A stretch of 64,000 nt of DNA, from contig NZ_SEBR01000016.1 of NCBI RefSeq assembly GCF_004295795.1, positions 18,868-82,867 on the forward strand. Direction: 5' to 3'. The position numbers were made by a program, and so were the translations under genes. The number at the start of each line of letters is the position of its first letter. Position 1 is the first letter of the stretch. This DNA is from Flavobacterium sp. GTDB taxonomy: Bacteria; Bacteroidota; Bacteroidia; Flavobacteriales; Flavobacteriaceae. The notes under the pieces were generated by a model. That model saw nothing but the letters and a program-made list of their open reading frames with translations. It was not told where the DNA came from and made no database searches. Below, piece after piece: positions 50,914-59,451 of the stretch.

Positions 50914-51549
50914 ATGTTTAGCGACTTTTCTTCGACTGTCATAAAAACGTTGGTAGTGACAACCTTTCTCTGTCAATTAATTTGGGGAAAGAAAGACACA
51001 ATCGGATACCATCTGATCGCAATTCTGTCGTTGTACACTTGCACTGAAATTGTCACGTCTTTACCCGAGTATTTTCTTCGAGTCGAAACCAGTCTGCTAA
51101 ACATCAGTTTGATTGCCCAAGGCTTTTTATGGCTGTCACTTTTATCCCAAATTCTAAAAGACCGTGCGCTCAAGGCAATTTCGATATTTTACATTATTGC
51201 AGGAGTATCGATTTGCTGCAGCGGACGCGGATTCAGTCAATTCCATTATGCGACTTTCACGTTGGCAGGTTTTTTCTACGTCATTTTCCTCACCTGGCAT
51301 GCATTGAAAAACCTCAACGAAGAAGCGGTGGCTTTTTTTTTGGCGCCCGAGTTCATATTGCTGTTCGCGCCGGTCATTTTCTTTTTCGGGATGTCGCTGA
51401 TGTTCGCTTTCGGAAGTCATGAAATCACATCTGCGAAGGTTTTCGAAATCGACATCTATTACATCATCAATCGCACCGCCAACGTTTTTCTCTACGGATT
51501 GCTCTTAACCTACATTTTTACAAAACGAAAACAACAATATGAAGTCTGA
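50914..51549 (+). CDS. Multi-pass membrane sensor-like protein
   Basis: A 211-residue protein with about six or seven hydrophobic segments (for instance TLVVTTFLCQLIWG, LIAILSLYTCTEIV, LIAQGFLWLSLLSQIL, FAPVIFFFGMSLMFAFG). It resembles 7TM-type sensor modules that are usually fused to kinases. Here the kinase is a separate gene whose start overlaps this one by 11 bases, so the pair may form a split sensor. No ligand-binding motif is visible. Confidence 0.7.
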   Translation: MFSDFSSTVIKTLVVTTFLCQLIWGKKDTIGYHLIAILSLYTCTEIVTSLPEYFLRVETSLLNISLIAQGFLWLSLLSQILKDRALKAISIFYIIAGVSICCSGRGFSQFHYATFTLAGFFYVIFLTWHALKNLNEEAVAFFLAPEFILLFAPVIFFFGMSLMFAFGSHEITSAKVFEIDIYYIINRTANVFLYGLLLTYIFTKRKQQYEV

Positions 51550-52297
51550 TATTGCGATAGGCATATTGGTCTCGCTGACATTCATCTGCATCATTATCGC
51601 CTTTTGCGTCATCCTGATCCGCCTCTATTTCACCAAAATCAAGAAATACACAGCCGCGCTCTACCAAAAAGACCTCGACCTGCAAAAAGCCATTACCCAA
51701 ACCGTAATCGAGACGCAGGAACAGGTTTTGCAGAACATTTCACAGGATTTGCACGACGACGCTGGCCAACAACTCACTTATATCAACTTTCAGATAGAAT
51801 CCTTGCGGCTCGATTCGGCTCAGTACAATGTGGCTTTGGAGCCGATGTCAGAGGCCGTCCAAAAGCTTTCTTCGTCCATCAGGAATTTGAGCCACGCCTT
51901 GAGCAACCAGCTTTTGATTACTAATGATCTGGTGAAAGCCATAGCATCCGAGGCCGAAAGACTCAAAAATACCGGGCGCATAGACGTCGCGTTTTCGGTT
52001 GCGCCCGGTTTCGACAAAGTGTTCGACGCCAACGAAAAAACCGTAATCTACCGCATTTTTCAGGAGTCGATGAATAACGTGCTCAAGCATTCCAAGGCGC
52101 GTTTTGTCGACATCACGCTAAACTCCAATCCTTTTGAAATGGCGATTTCAGACGACGGACAAGGTTTCGCGACGGACGCAAAATTCGGATACGGGCTTTC
52201 GGGCATGGAAAAACGCGCGGAATCCATCGGATACAGATTGTCGGTCGAATCGATTCCTAACGCGGGAACAATCATCAGAATCATCCAAAACCAATAA
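51539..52297 (+). CDS. Sensor histidine kinase, HisKA_3/NarL-partner type
   Basis: A 252-residue kinase with one membrane segment (about residues 6-30) and no periplasmic domain. The phospho-accepting His72 is in SQDLHDDAGQQLT, typical of HisKA_3. The HATPase_c domain covers about 140-252, with an N box in FQESMNNVLKHSKA and a G box in SDDGQGF, plus GYGLSGMEKRAESIGY. It should phosphorylate the next gene's product. With hardly any sensory part of its own, it probably receives the signal from the overlapping upstream membrane protein. Confidence 0.92.
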   Translation: MKSDIAIGILVSLTFICIIIAFCVILIRLYFTKIKKYTAALYQKDLDLQKAITQTVIETQEQVLQNISQDLHDDAGQQLTYINFQIESLRLDSAQYNVALEPMSEAVQKLSSSIRNLSHALSNQLLITNDLVKAIASEAERLKNTGRIDVAFSVAPGFDKVFDANEKTVIYRIFQESMNNVLKHSKARFVDITLNSNPFEMAISDDGQGFATDAKFGYGLSGMEKRAESIGYRLSVESIPNAGTIIRIIQNQ

Positions 52298-52299
52298 AT

Positions 52300-52962
52300 A
52301 TGGAAAAAACGACAATCGGCATTATAGACGATCACCACATCGTGCGCCACGGGCTCAAGGAATTGCTGCACAAGGTGGGCACTTACAGCGTCACGCACGA
52401 ATTCGATAACGGAGAAGATTTCCTGCAAAAGCTTCCGCTTGAAGAAAAACCCGACATTTTCATCCTCGATTATTCGATGCCGCGAATGAACGGGATCGAA
52501 GTCCTTCAGGCGCTTGAGGAAAAAAACGAGGAGTACAAGGTTTTGCTTCTTACCCAACATTTTGACGAACAGATCATCGACTCGGCTTATCACCACGGAG
52601 CGCGCGGTTTCCTTCACAAAAACTGCACGGCTCACGATCTGAAATTCGCCATTGACAACATCGTGAAAATCGGTTACAACAATGTTTCTGAAATTCTCAA
52701 GCGCGTCCGCAATTACGATTCCTCGAACCACAACGGCAAAATTCCCAGCGTGAATCTTTCGGTACGCGAGATGGATTTCCTCAAGTTGGTTTGCGACGAA
52801 AAAGAATACACTTACGACCAGATGGCCGATATCATGGGCTTGTCGGTCAAATCGATCGAGGCTTATCGCACCGCTTTGTTTGACAGATATGACATCAAAT
52901 CGAAAGTCGGATTGGTGCTTTTCTCGTTCAAACACAGACTTACTCCGCCTTTCAACGACTGA
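52300..52962 (+). CDS. Response regulator, NarL/LuxR-type
   Basis: A 220-residue DNA-binding response regulator. The receiver domain covers about 1-125, with acidic pair Asp10/Asp11, phospho-acceptor Asp57 in IFILDYSMPR, and conserved Lys in GFLHKN. The LuxR-type helix-turn-helix covers about 145-210 (VNLSVREMDFLKLVCDEKEY, MADIMGLSVKSIEAYRTAL). It starts three bases after the kinase stop, so it is the cognate partner. Targets are not visible. Confidence 0.93.
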   Translation: MEKTTIGIIDDHHIVRHGLKELLHKVGTYSVTHEFDNGEDFLQKLPLEEKPDIFILDYSMPRMNGIEVLQALEEKNEEYKVLLLTQHFDEQIIDSAYHHGARGFLHKNCTAHDLKFAIDNIVKIGYNNVSEILKRVRNYDSSNHNGKIPSVNLSVREMDFLKLVCDEKEYTYDQMADIMGLSVKSIEAYRTALFDRYDIKSKVGLVLFSFKHRLTPPFND

Positions 52963-53094
52963 TTTTGACTGCCTTCCCAATATCAAGTAGGACTTATTGT
53001 TTTCGCAGCCATCCCGAATCGAATGTTACGATAGATGATGTCGGAGCACCACAATCGCGTAACTTCGTGAAAGCTTCAAAATACAGTTCAACTT

Positions 53095-53562
53095 ATGCAA
53101 AACGTCAGTCTGATTTCGAAAACCCAAGGAGAAAAATTGCCGATTGCCGGAGGCGAATACAGAATTATCGTCGACGGAAGCCAGACCGACGGCGCATACG
53201 CGATGATCGAAATGAACGTTCCGCCAAACGGTGGCCCGAATCCGCATAAACATCCGGGTTTTGAGGAAACTTTCCTTGTTTTGGAAGGCGAGGTTGAATT
53301 CACGTCCGAAAACGGCAAATCGATTGCCAGAAAAGGTGATTTGGTGCGCATTCCCAAAGGCGGCCCGATCCATTGTTTCAAAAATAAGTCTGGTGAATCT
53401 GCAAAATTGCTTTGCACGGTGGTTCCGGCGGGCTTGGACGAGTTTTTCAGAAAGGCCGCGGTCATTGCCGAGAATGCATCCGCGGAAGCGTTTCCATCTG
53501 AAATGAAACACCTCTCAGAACAATCCGGCCAAGAGTTGTTTCCTCCCGATTACTTCGGCTGA
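53095..53562 (+). CDS. Cupin-domain protein
   Basis: A 155-residue cytoplasmic protein with one cupin barrel. Motif 1 is GPNPHKHPGFEETFLVLEGE and motif 2 IPKGGPIHCFKNKS, so metal ligands would be His, His, Glu and His. Such proteins act as dioxygenases, isomerases or sugar-binding sensors; the reaction cannot be chosen here. It lies 132 bases after the response regulator and could still belong to the same transcript. Confidence 0.85.
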   Translation: MQNVSLISKTQGEKLPIAGGEYRIIVDGSQTDGAYAMIEMNVPPNGGPNPHKHPGFEETFLVLEGEVEFTSENGKSIARKGDLVRIPKGGPIHCFKNKSGESAKLLCTVVPAGLDEFFRKAAVIAENASAEAFPSEMKHLSEQSGQELFPPDYFG

Positions 53563-53623
53563 TCCAAATCTATCGTGCAATTTTTCAAGACAATCCTATA
53601 ACAAGGCATAGGGCGCGCGACTT

Positions 53624-53631
53624 TACCTTTG
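53624..53631 (+). promoter_or_regulatory. -7 promoter box of the small lipoprotein gene
   Basis: TACCTTTG, an exact -7 match, 22 bases before ATG 53654. Confidence 0.5.
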
Positions 53632-53653
53632 TAAAAACATAAAACAACATCAC

Positions 53654-53848
53654 ATGAAAAAGTTAAGCACTGGCCTTTTTGGCGCGATATTGCTTTCTTC
53701 AATTGCTTTGACGTCTTGCAAGAAAGAAACGACAACGGTAGAAACGACTGAAACCGACACTATCGTAACGGCAGAACCTGATACGACGGTAATTACGAAA
53801 GATACCGTAGAGGTTCAAACGACAGACACGACAGTTATCAAGAAATAA
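53654..53848 (+). CDS. Small Thr-rich lipoprotein
   Basis: A 64-residue lipoprotein: MKKLSTGLFGAILLSSIALT then SCKKE, lipobox Cys about residue 22. The mature part is a low-complexity Thr/Val/Asp/Glu chain with repeated DTTVI units and no recognised domain. It is likely an envelope spacer or of unknown function. It converges on the Pro-rich gene, with a shared terminator. Confidence 0.65.
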   Translation: MKKLSTGLFGAILLSSIALTSCKKETTTVETTETDTIVTAEPDTTVITKDTVEVQTTDTTVIKK

Positions 53849-53867
53849 CGAAGTCGAACCAAAACAA

Positions 53868-53899
53868 AAAACCCGGATGATTCGTCCGGGTTTTGTTTT
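53868..53899 (+). terminator. Bidirectional terminator
   Basis: AAAACCCGGA-TGATTCG-TCCGGGTTTT with T on both sides. It lies between the Thr-rich lipoprotein and the convergent Pro-rich gene. Confidence 0.75.
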
Positions 53900-53915
53900 T
53901 ACATCCTTTTTCCTA

Positions 53916-54272
53916 TCAAGGTTTCCCCGTCGGAGAACTTGGCATGGACGGATTCGATGGAGAAGTCGGGCTTCCCGGAGTCGTTTGTGGCGTTTGCGTG
54001 CCTTGCGACTGGGAATTCGGCGTCGTCGGTTGGTTCGGATTCGTCGGCGTGGTTGGCGGCGGCGGCGTCACGGCTGGTTTCGGACGCGCTGGATCGGTCG
54101 AATTGTTTTGTTGCATCGTTGGTGACGACGTTCCCTTTTGCGTATCCATCGTTGGAGAATCGACCTTTTTCGTGGTTTTATTTTTTGTTTTACCTGATTT
54201 GGTCGAGTCGGTCTGTGCGTTTGCCACGGTAAAGAACATCATGGCGCAAATCGCGAAAATCAATTTTTTCAT
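53916..54272 (-). CDS. Secreted Pro/Thr/Ser-rich protein
   Basis: 118 residues from ATG 54272 (MKKLIFAICAMMFFTVANAQ, a clean signal peptide). The mature part is low in complexity: a Lys/Thr stretch and then Pro/Thr/Ser/Gln/Asn-rich segments (TPPPPTTPTNPNQPTTPNSQ). It is probably an extended, unstructured envelope protein. No domain recognised. A CTTACACAGTTAG sequence, one mismatch from the TetR operator, lies 53 bases upstream, but that match is weak. Confidence 0.65.
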   Translation of the reverse strand: MKKLIFAICAMMFFTVANAQTDSTKSGKTKNKTTKKVDSPTMDTQKGTSSPTMQQNNSTDPARPKPAVTPPPPTTPTNPNQPTTPNSQSQGTQTPQTTPGSPTSPSNPSMPSSPTGKP

Positions 54273-54467
54273 AGTTGTGTTGTTTTGAATTTCCATAAAG
54301 ATAAGATTGTCGATGGCCTTATATCTTACACAGTTAGCGCTGATCGTTGGATGGTTTCCGAATCTGCAATCTAATTAATATGAGGAAGTTGTAAGCATTC
54401 GACAAGAAGTTGCAATCGATTGCGGATAGATTTTGCGAACTTTATCTGACAACAAAAAACCACCACT

Positions 54468-54878
54468 ATGGAAACTCAAAACCAATGGGAAGGACGTGAA
54501 AACGAACGCCTTTCCAAATACGACGAAAGTAATGAAGCGACGAACGACAATCCGATGAACGACAATTACAGTTTATCCGATGCAGAAAACCGATACCAAA
54601 CCGAGACGCGCATTGAGGCGAACGAGCCTGATCTCACAACTTCGCAACCGATGTCTGACGACGAAAAATACAGCAACACTTATGGTTCGAGTTCAGACAG
54701 CAGCCGAAGCCTTCTGACCAGAGGAAACGAAATGGTTTTTGAAAACGACCACGAAGGACAGTCTTTCGACGATTCATGGGATGCGGCGGCAAGAGACGAG
54801 CGCCAGGAAACTTATGAGGAAGAAAGGCGAAGACTGGAAGCCGAGCGAAAATACGGCGGTTTCGACAGTCGGGTATAA
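54468..54878 (+). CDS. Hydrophilic acidic protein, unknown function
   Basis: 136 residues with no signal peptide or membrane segment. Very rich in Asp, Glu, Asn and Ser (METQNQWEGRENERLSKYDE), with a charged helical end (RQETYEEERRRLEAERKYGG). Probably disordered. No domain is recognised; stress-related hydrophilins have similar composition. A terminator follows. Confidence 0.6.
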   Translation: METQNQWEGRENERLSKYDESNEATNDNPMNDNYSLSDAENRYQTETRIEANEPDLTTSQPMSDDEKYSNTYGSSSDSSRSLLTRGNEMVFENDHEGQSFDDSWDAAARDERQETYEEERRRLEAERKYGGFDSRV

Positions 54879-54879
54879 A

Positions 54880-54914
54880 AGCACAAACGGGATAATCTCC
54901 CGTTTTTTTGTGCC
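54880..54914 (+). terminator. Terminator after the hydrophilic protein gene
   Basis: CACAAACGGGA-TAAT-CTCCCGTTTTTTTGTG. The stem is interrupted by one base and a T-run lies in the right arm. Confidence 0.7.
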
Positions 54915-54944
54915 CGAAAAGTTCTTGTCTGGATATATCGAAAA

Positions 54945-55421
54945 TCAAACGTTGAGGAAAAAAGTCTCCTTATTCATTCCCGCCAAATGGAATTGCCAGT
55001 TCATCTTGAGCACGTATTTGAGCACGCGCTTGAGTTCGTCGAAATTACTGGGTTTGTGGATGTAGACGTTGGCACCGAGACTGAAAGTTTCCTCGACATC
55101 GCGCGCTCGGTTCGAAGTCGAATAAATGGCGATCGACACCGAATCAAAACGGTGATTCTGCCTGATCTCGCGAAGACATTCGATTCCAGACTTTTTTGGC
55201 ATGTTCAAATCCAGGAAAATGATGTGCGGTAGTTCTTCGACTTTTTCCAGATTTTCCAAAAGTTCGACCCCGTCCTCGAAAATTTGCAATGAAGTTGCTA
55301 TGGTCTTGACTTTTTGGAAAGCATCCGTGAACAAAGAGCGGTCGTCGGAATCGTCGTCGGCCAACATGATAAGCATTTTTTGGTCGGCCACTTTTTCGTC
55401 TGTAGCTTTAATCGATGGCAT
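54945..55421 (-). CDS. Stand-alone CheY-like response regulator, module copy 1
   Basis: A 158-residue single receiver domain with no output domain. The acidic cluster ADDDSDD is at about 21-27, phospho-acceptor Asp71 is in IIFLDLNMPK, and the conserved Lys is in VYIHKPSNF. It ends in a short tail, WQFHLAGMNKETFFLNV. Such regulators usually pass on a signal by protein contact. The start overlaps the end of the AraC gene by 14 bases, so the two are coupled. The same two-gene arrangement recurs immediately upstream. Confidence 0.88.
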   Translation of the reverse strand: MPSIKATDEKVADQKMLIMLADDDSDDRSLFTDAFQKVKTIATSLQIFEDGVELLENLEKVEELPHIIFLDLNMPKKSGIECLREIRQNHRFDSVSIAIYSTSNRARDVEETFSLGANVYIHKPSNFDELKRVLKYVLKMNWQFHLAGMNKETFFLNV

Positions 55422-55959
55422 TCTTTCGGCGTTTTATGATGTTTCTGAAATCGGAAAGCGTGATTCCCGTCGTCTTTTTGAACTGTTTTGAAAAGTGTCC
55501 CAAACTACTGTAACACAACGATTCGCTGATTTCCTTTAGCGAAACCTCGTCCTCGATTATCATGCGTTTTGCCCGTTCGATTCGCATCAGGATTACATAC
55601 TGCTCGATCGAACAATGCGTGATGGCCGAAAAAATGGCCGTGAGATAACCGTAACTCAATCCGAAGATTTCAGTAAGATGGCACGACAGCGTCTGTTGCA
55701 GCTGTTTTCCCGAAATCACGTTCTCGAAAAGCACGTTCTTGATGCGTTGCACCAAACACTCCCTTTCGTCTTCGATGATTTTGAGGCCGTATTTTTTCCA
55801 GGATTCGTCCAATGAAGCTTTGCGCTCGTAGAAAACCTCATTCGGAATCTCAAAATATCCTTCACCGCTCTTGACGTAAGTTATCTCGAACTGGTCAAGC
55901 CGATCCTGGATAATCCTATCCAACGGCAACAAGGAATTACAGGAAACGTTGAATTTCAT
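55408..55959 (-). CDS. AraC-family transcriptional regulator, module copy 1
   Basis: About 183 residues from ATG 55959 (MKFNVSCNSLLPLDRIIQDR). The N-terminal part, about 80 residues, is unlike classical AraC sensor domains (EITYVKSGEGYFEIPNEVFY). The C-terminal AraC-type DNA-binding domain covers about 85-180, with two helix-turn-helices (GLSYGYLTAIFSAITHCSIE; LKEISESLCYSSLGHFSKQF) and the KKTTGITLSDFR end. Adjacent to a receiver gene whose start overlaps it, it could be the output partner of that receiver. Confidence 0.88.
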   Translation of the reverse strand: MKFNVSCNSLLPLDRIIQDRLDQFEITYVKSGEGYFEIPNEVFYERKASLDESWKKYGLKIIEDERECLVQRIKNVLFENVISGKQLQQTLSCHLTEIFGLSYGYLTAIFSAITHCSIEQYVILMRIERAKRMIIEDEVSLKEISESLCYSSLGHFSKQFKKTTGITLSDFRNIIKRRKNAID

Positions 55960-56169
55960 TTCACACTTTTTAGTTGGTTCCAAAAAAAAGTGGAACACGT
56001 AATTTGCGCATTCCACTTTCTATTTCACTTTTAATCAAATCATATTTTAAAAAAGATTTCTCCCTTAAGACACGATTGACTCAAAAGGTTTTATAAAGTT
56101 ACCTCCTAAATTGATGAAAAACCTTGCATTTAAGCCACCTGAGATTACAAGATTGTGTGTTAAAACAAA

Positions 56170-56631
56170 TCAGATATTCAGGAAGAAAGTTTCTTTGTTG
56201 AGTCCGGACATGTGAAATTGCCAATTGGTCTTAAGCACGTGACTGATCACTTTCCTGAGTTTGTCGAAGTTACTCGGTTTTTGGATGTAAACGTTCGCGC
56301 CTTTGGCCAAAGTGTCTTCGATATCGCGATCTGCGCCCGATGTTGAGTAAATGGCAATCGACATATCGCGCAATCTCGGTATTGCCCTGAGTTCGTCGAG
56401 ACATTGCACTCCGGATTTTCCCGGCATGTTCAAATCGAGGAACAAAATATGCGGCAATTCCGACTCCTGATCCAGGAAATAATCCATGAGCTCGAAACCG
56501 TCCTTGAATAAAGTGAGATTGTGTTTGATCGAAGTCGACTCGAGGGCTTCCTGGAAAAACATGCGATCGTCTGCATCATCGTCTGCAAGCATCACGTTCA
56601 TCGTATCCCTTTCGTATTTTTCTACCATCAT
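56170..56631 (-). CDS. Stand-alone CheY-like response regulator, module copy 2
   Basis: A 153-residue single receiver domain with Asp66 in ILFLDLNMPG, ADDDADD near 16-22 and Lys in VYIQKPSNF. It is closely related to copy 1 and has the same C-terminal tail (WQFHMSGLNKETFFLNI). The shared tail suggests a common partner. It lies 32 bases after the second AraC gene. Confidence 0.88.
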   Translation of the reverse strand: MMVEKYERDTMNVMLADDDADDRMFFQEALESTSIKHNLTLFKDGFELMDYFLDQESELPHILFLDLNMPGKSGVQCLDELRAIPRLRDMSIAIYSTSGADRDIEDTLAKGANVYIQKPSNFDKLRKVISHVLKTNWQFHMSGLNKETFFLNI

Positions 56632-56663
56632 GCTTTTTGACTATTTTTTGTTTTTGTTGTTTG

Positions 56664-57215
56664 TTATGTGTTGGCCGTCCTTTTAAGTTCGATTATTCGC
56701 TTAAAAGACGAAATCGTGAGTCCCGTCGTTTTCTTGAACTGACGCGAAAAATGCTGCACGCTGCTGTAATTCAGGATCGCACTGATCTGCTTTAGCGTAA
56801 GCCGTCCTTCGATTATCATTTCCTTGGCGCGTTCAATGCGAAGCAAAATGATGTACTTCTCGATTGAATAATGCGTATGGATCGCAAACAAGGACGAAAG
56901 GTAGCCGTAACTCAAACCCATTCGTTCAGACAGATAGTACGAAATCGTCATCAGCTGCGGCTTGTTGTCGTGCACGAGCTCGATCAGGATGTTGCGTATT
57001 TTTTGCACCACCTGGCTTTTCTCGTCGTCGAGTACCTCAATGCTGTATTTTTTGAGTAACAAGGCCAATTTGTCGAGTTTTGCCGACGACACGTCATCAG
57101 GCAATTCGATCTCACCCGATTCGTGCAACTTAAATCGTATGTCAAGGCTACGTAACTGCTCCTTCAAAATGGCCGTGACCGGAAAATTGTCGCGGCGAAT
57201 AATGGTGAACCTCAT
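56664..57215 (-). CDS. AraC-family transcriptional regulator, module copy 2
   Basis: 183 residues: an N-terminal part of about 80 (FKLHESGEIELPDDVSSAKL) and a C-terminal AraC DNA-binding domain with GLSYGYLSSLFAIHTHYSIE, LKQISAILNYSSVQHFSRQF and KKTTGLTISSFKRII. It pairs with the receiver gene downstream in the same order as copy 1. The two modules arose by duplication; their different N-terminal segments may respond to different signals. Confidence 0.88.
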   Translation of the reverse strand: MRFTIIRRDNFPVTAILKEQLRSLDIRFKLHESGEIELPDDVSSAKLDKLALLLKKYSIEVLDDEKSQVVQKIRNILIELVHDNKPQLMTISYYLSERMGLSYGYLSSLFAIHTHYSIEKYIILLRIERAKEMIIEGRLTLKQISAILNYSSVQHFSRQFKKTTGLTISSFKRIIELKRTANT

Positions 57216-57524
57216 TCGCTTGAGCTCCTGTTTTTGGTTAATTTATACTGTTGCCAATCAAAAAAAAATGGAATACTCCTTCCCGATTATCCCACTTTTC
57301 AAAATAGTTCAAGCCTCGAAGGCTGTCTGTGAATTGGCGAATTCTCTGCTGGTAAAGTTTCCCGATTAAGTGTTTGTTTGGAAATAATCGTTCAAATTGA
57401 GTGAAGCAAAATTGGGAATATTGCCTACGACCTGTTTACAAAATTCCCATATTCCTTTGCACTATTACAATATTAACGCAATTTTAATGATGGCGGCTAT
57501 TCCGGCTGACTGGCTGCAAATCCT
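57216..57524. other. Intergenic region without a gene
   Basis: About 310 bases upstream of AraC copy 2 before module-1 repeat copy E. No supported coding frame or RNA was seen. Confidence 0.4.
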
Positions 57525-57640
57525 CGGCCGCGACCGCCTTTTCACAGGTTTTCGCACGAGCTTCCTCCGGTCGCTGTGCCAAAATCGTGAAAAGTGCGCC
57601 CGCGACCTGTGGGTTTTCCGCCTGCATCCGGGCCGCGAGC
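57525..57640 (+). repeat. Hairpin repeat module 1, copy E
   Basis: Apex GAGCTTCCTCCGGTCGCT at 57558-57575 (one change from the consensus), arms GCAC/GTGC, extended by TTTT/AAAA and then CTTTTCAC/GTGAAAAG. It ends GCATCCGGGCCGCGAG just before the stop codon of the MFS gene. Confidence 0.75.
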
Positions 57641-57642
57641 AT

Positions 57643-58947
57643 TTACGAAGGAAGTCCCGGCGTGGTTTTTTCTTCCTCTTCCCGCTTGTCTGAAAAACTG
57701 AAGTTGCGAAGTTGGGGCGCTCCAAAAAACGTCATCCCGATTACGCCCAAAGTAATGCATCCGCCAGTAACCACAGCTCTCACTGCTCCGAGCCAGTGCG
57801 CCATCACGCCGCTTTCGAAATCCCCGAGCTCGTTGGACGAGCTGATGAAAATCGTGTTTACGGCCGAAACGCGTCCGCGCATGTGGTCTGGCGTGACCAA
57901 TTGTAGGATCGTTCCGCGGATCACCACGCTCACGGCATCGAACATTCCGGAAAACAAAAGCGCGAAAAACGAAAGCAAAAAGTGCTTGCTGAGTCCGAAG
58001 ACAATTATGGAAATGGCGAATCCTGTCACGCACAAAAACAATTTGCGCCCGGGATTCGTCTTCAACGGAATGAAGGCCAAAAGCGCCATCGTGCAAATCG
58101 CGCCCATTCCCGGAGCGGCTCTCAAAATCCCAAATCCGGTTTCGTCCACCATGAGAATTTCTTTTTGGAAAACGGGTAAAAGTGCCACCGCTCCGCCAAA
58201 TAAAACCGAAAACATGTCAAGACATTGTGCGCCCAAAAGCGCCGGCTTGCTCCAAACGAACCGCAATCCTTCGGTCAGGCTTCTCAAAACAGGTTCTTTC
58301 TCTTTTTTGATGACGGGTTTGGCAGAAATATGCAACAACGGGATCAAAAGCAATACTTCCACGGCCAAAACCACGAACATTCCCGTGGTGATTCCGCCCC
58401 AAGCGATCAGGAAACCCGCAACCAATGGCCCTATTACCGCACCGAGCTGCCAGGCCATACTGCTCCAACTCGTCGCATTGGGATACAAATCCCGGGGCAC
58501 GACCAAGCCAGACATCGCGAATCCCGACGGTCCGTAAAACGCACGAAAAATTCCGCCAAGGAAAACCAAAAAGTAAATGACGTGCAATCGCGTATCGACG
58601 TGCAGATATTCAAAATGCGGCAAACTCAAAGTTGCGAGTCCCAAACCAAGCGCGATATATCCCAAAAGACACAGGAACAACATCTTGCGCTTTTCGTTCA
58701 GATCGACGATGTGTCCGGCGAAAAGCGAAAAACACACCGCGGGAATCACTTCGGCCAACCCTACCAAACCCAATGAAAGTTTGTCGTTCGTAATGTGGTA
58801 AACCCAATAATAAATGATGGTCGACTGCATGTTCAGCGCAAAAATCACTCCGAAGCGCATCGACAAAAAATAACGGAACTCTTTTATGACCAAAGCAGGA
58901 TTCTTGGTCAGGAAACGGGAAAATTTGGGCGCGGATTCGTTTGGCAT
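57643..58947 (-). CDS. MFS exporter, EntS-like (MFS_3)
   Basis: A 434-residue transporter with about twelve membrane segments. The first helix MRFGVIFALNMQSTIIYYWV and the loop HIVDLNEKRKMLF, then RAFYGPSGFAMSGLVVPRDL, are typical of the enterobactin-exporter branch. It would expel small molecules such as siderophores or drugs; the substrate is not defined. The C-terminus (SFSDKREEEEKTTPGLPS) runs close to repeat module 1 copy E. It is transcribed alone. Confidence 0.85.
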   Translation of the reverse strand: MPNESAPKFSRFLTKNPALVIKEFRYFLSMRFGVIFALNMQSTIIYYWVYHITNDKLSLGLVGLAEVIPAVCFSLFAGHIVDLNEKRKMLFLCLLGYIALGLGLATLSLPHFEYLHVDTRLHVIYFLVFLGGIFRAFYGPSGFAMSGLVVPRDLYPNATSWSSMAWQLGAVIGPLVAGFLIAWGGITTGMFVVLAVEVLLLIPLLHISAKPVIKKEKEPVLRSLTEGLRFVWSKPALLGAQCLDMFSVLFGGAVALLPVFQKEILMVDETGFGILRAAPGMGAICTMALLAFIPLKTNPGRKLFLCVTGFAISIIVFGLSKHFLLSFFALLFSGMFDAVSVVIRGTILQLVTPDHMRGRVSAVNTIFISSSNELGDFESGVMAHWLGAVRAVVTGGCITLGVIGMTFFGAPQLRNFSFSDKREEEEKTTPGLPS

Positions 58948-59063
58948 AGCTTGTGGAACCTGTCATCTTTAAAACCTTACAGGTTGCGCGGCAAAGATAC
59001 TGCGTCGAAAATTCAAAATCCTGCGACCGATGGTGAAATTACACCCAAATTAACGCAAAAAAA

Positions 59064-59081
59064 ACCCGGATCATTCCGGGT
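59064..59081 (-). terminator. Terminator overlapping the end of the 92-residue gene
   Basis: Minus strand ACCCGGAA-TGA-TCCGGGT with a long T-run; the stem overlaps the stop codon. Confidence 0.7.
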
Positions 59082-59349
59082 CATAATTTTCTATCGTGTC
59101 ATCCTTGTGATGGAACTTTGAATGCGTTTTCACAAAATCTCGAGGTGTCGATTGCGAATAAGCTTGATCGTTCTGGTTGATTTCTTTGCCCGGATTTTCG
59201 GGACTTTCATAAAAGGCGCGGTCTTTTTCGACTGCCTTTTTCATTTCTTCGGCATGCACCCTTTCGGCATCGTTAACGATGTAATCGTTGATTTCCGATT
59301 CCTGGTAGTCGATTCCTGGCGCTGTCCTATCGGGTTTCCTGGTTTCCAT
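59071..59349 (-). CDS. Small hydrophilic protein, unknown function
   Basis: 92 residues without a signal peptide, charged throughout (METRKPDRTAPGIDYQESEI; FYESPENPGKEINQNDQAYS). Similar in character to the hydrophilic protein at 54468, but no alignment is evident. No domain recognised. A terminator overlaps its stop. Confidence 0.6.
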   Translation of the reverse strand: METRKPDRTAPGIDYQESEINDYIVNDAERVHAEEMKKAVEKDRAFYESPENPGKEINQNDQAYSQSTPRDFVKTHSKFHHKDDTIENYDPE

Positions 59350-59451
59350 GATTTCTGTTTTTTGTAAAGTTCGGAAACACTAGAGATTTTGAGTTATACG
59401 GTTGCTTTCTAAAATTGCACGGTTTGCCCAAGTTGGTTTTTGAAGCCAATT

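Noticed and set aside
54325..54337. CTTACACAGTTAG upstream of the Pro-rich protein gene as a further TetR site
   Set aside because: It has one mismatch in an arm and lies well upstream of the core promoter; one such match is expected by chance.
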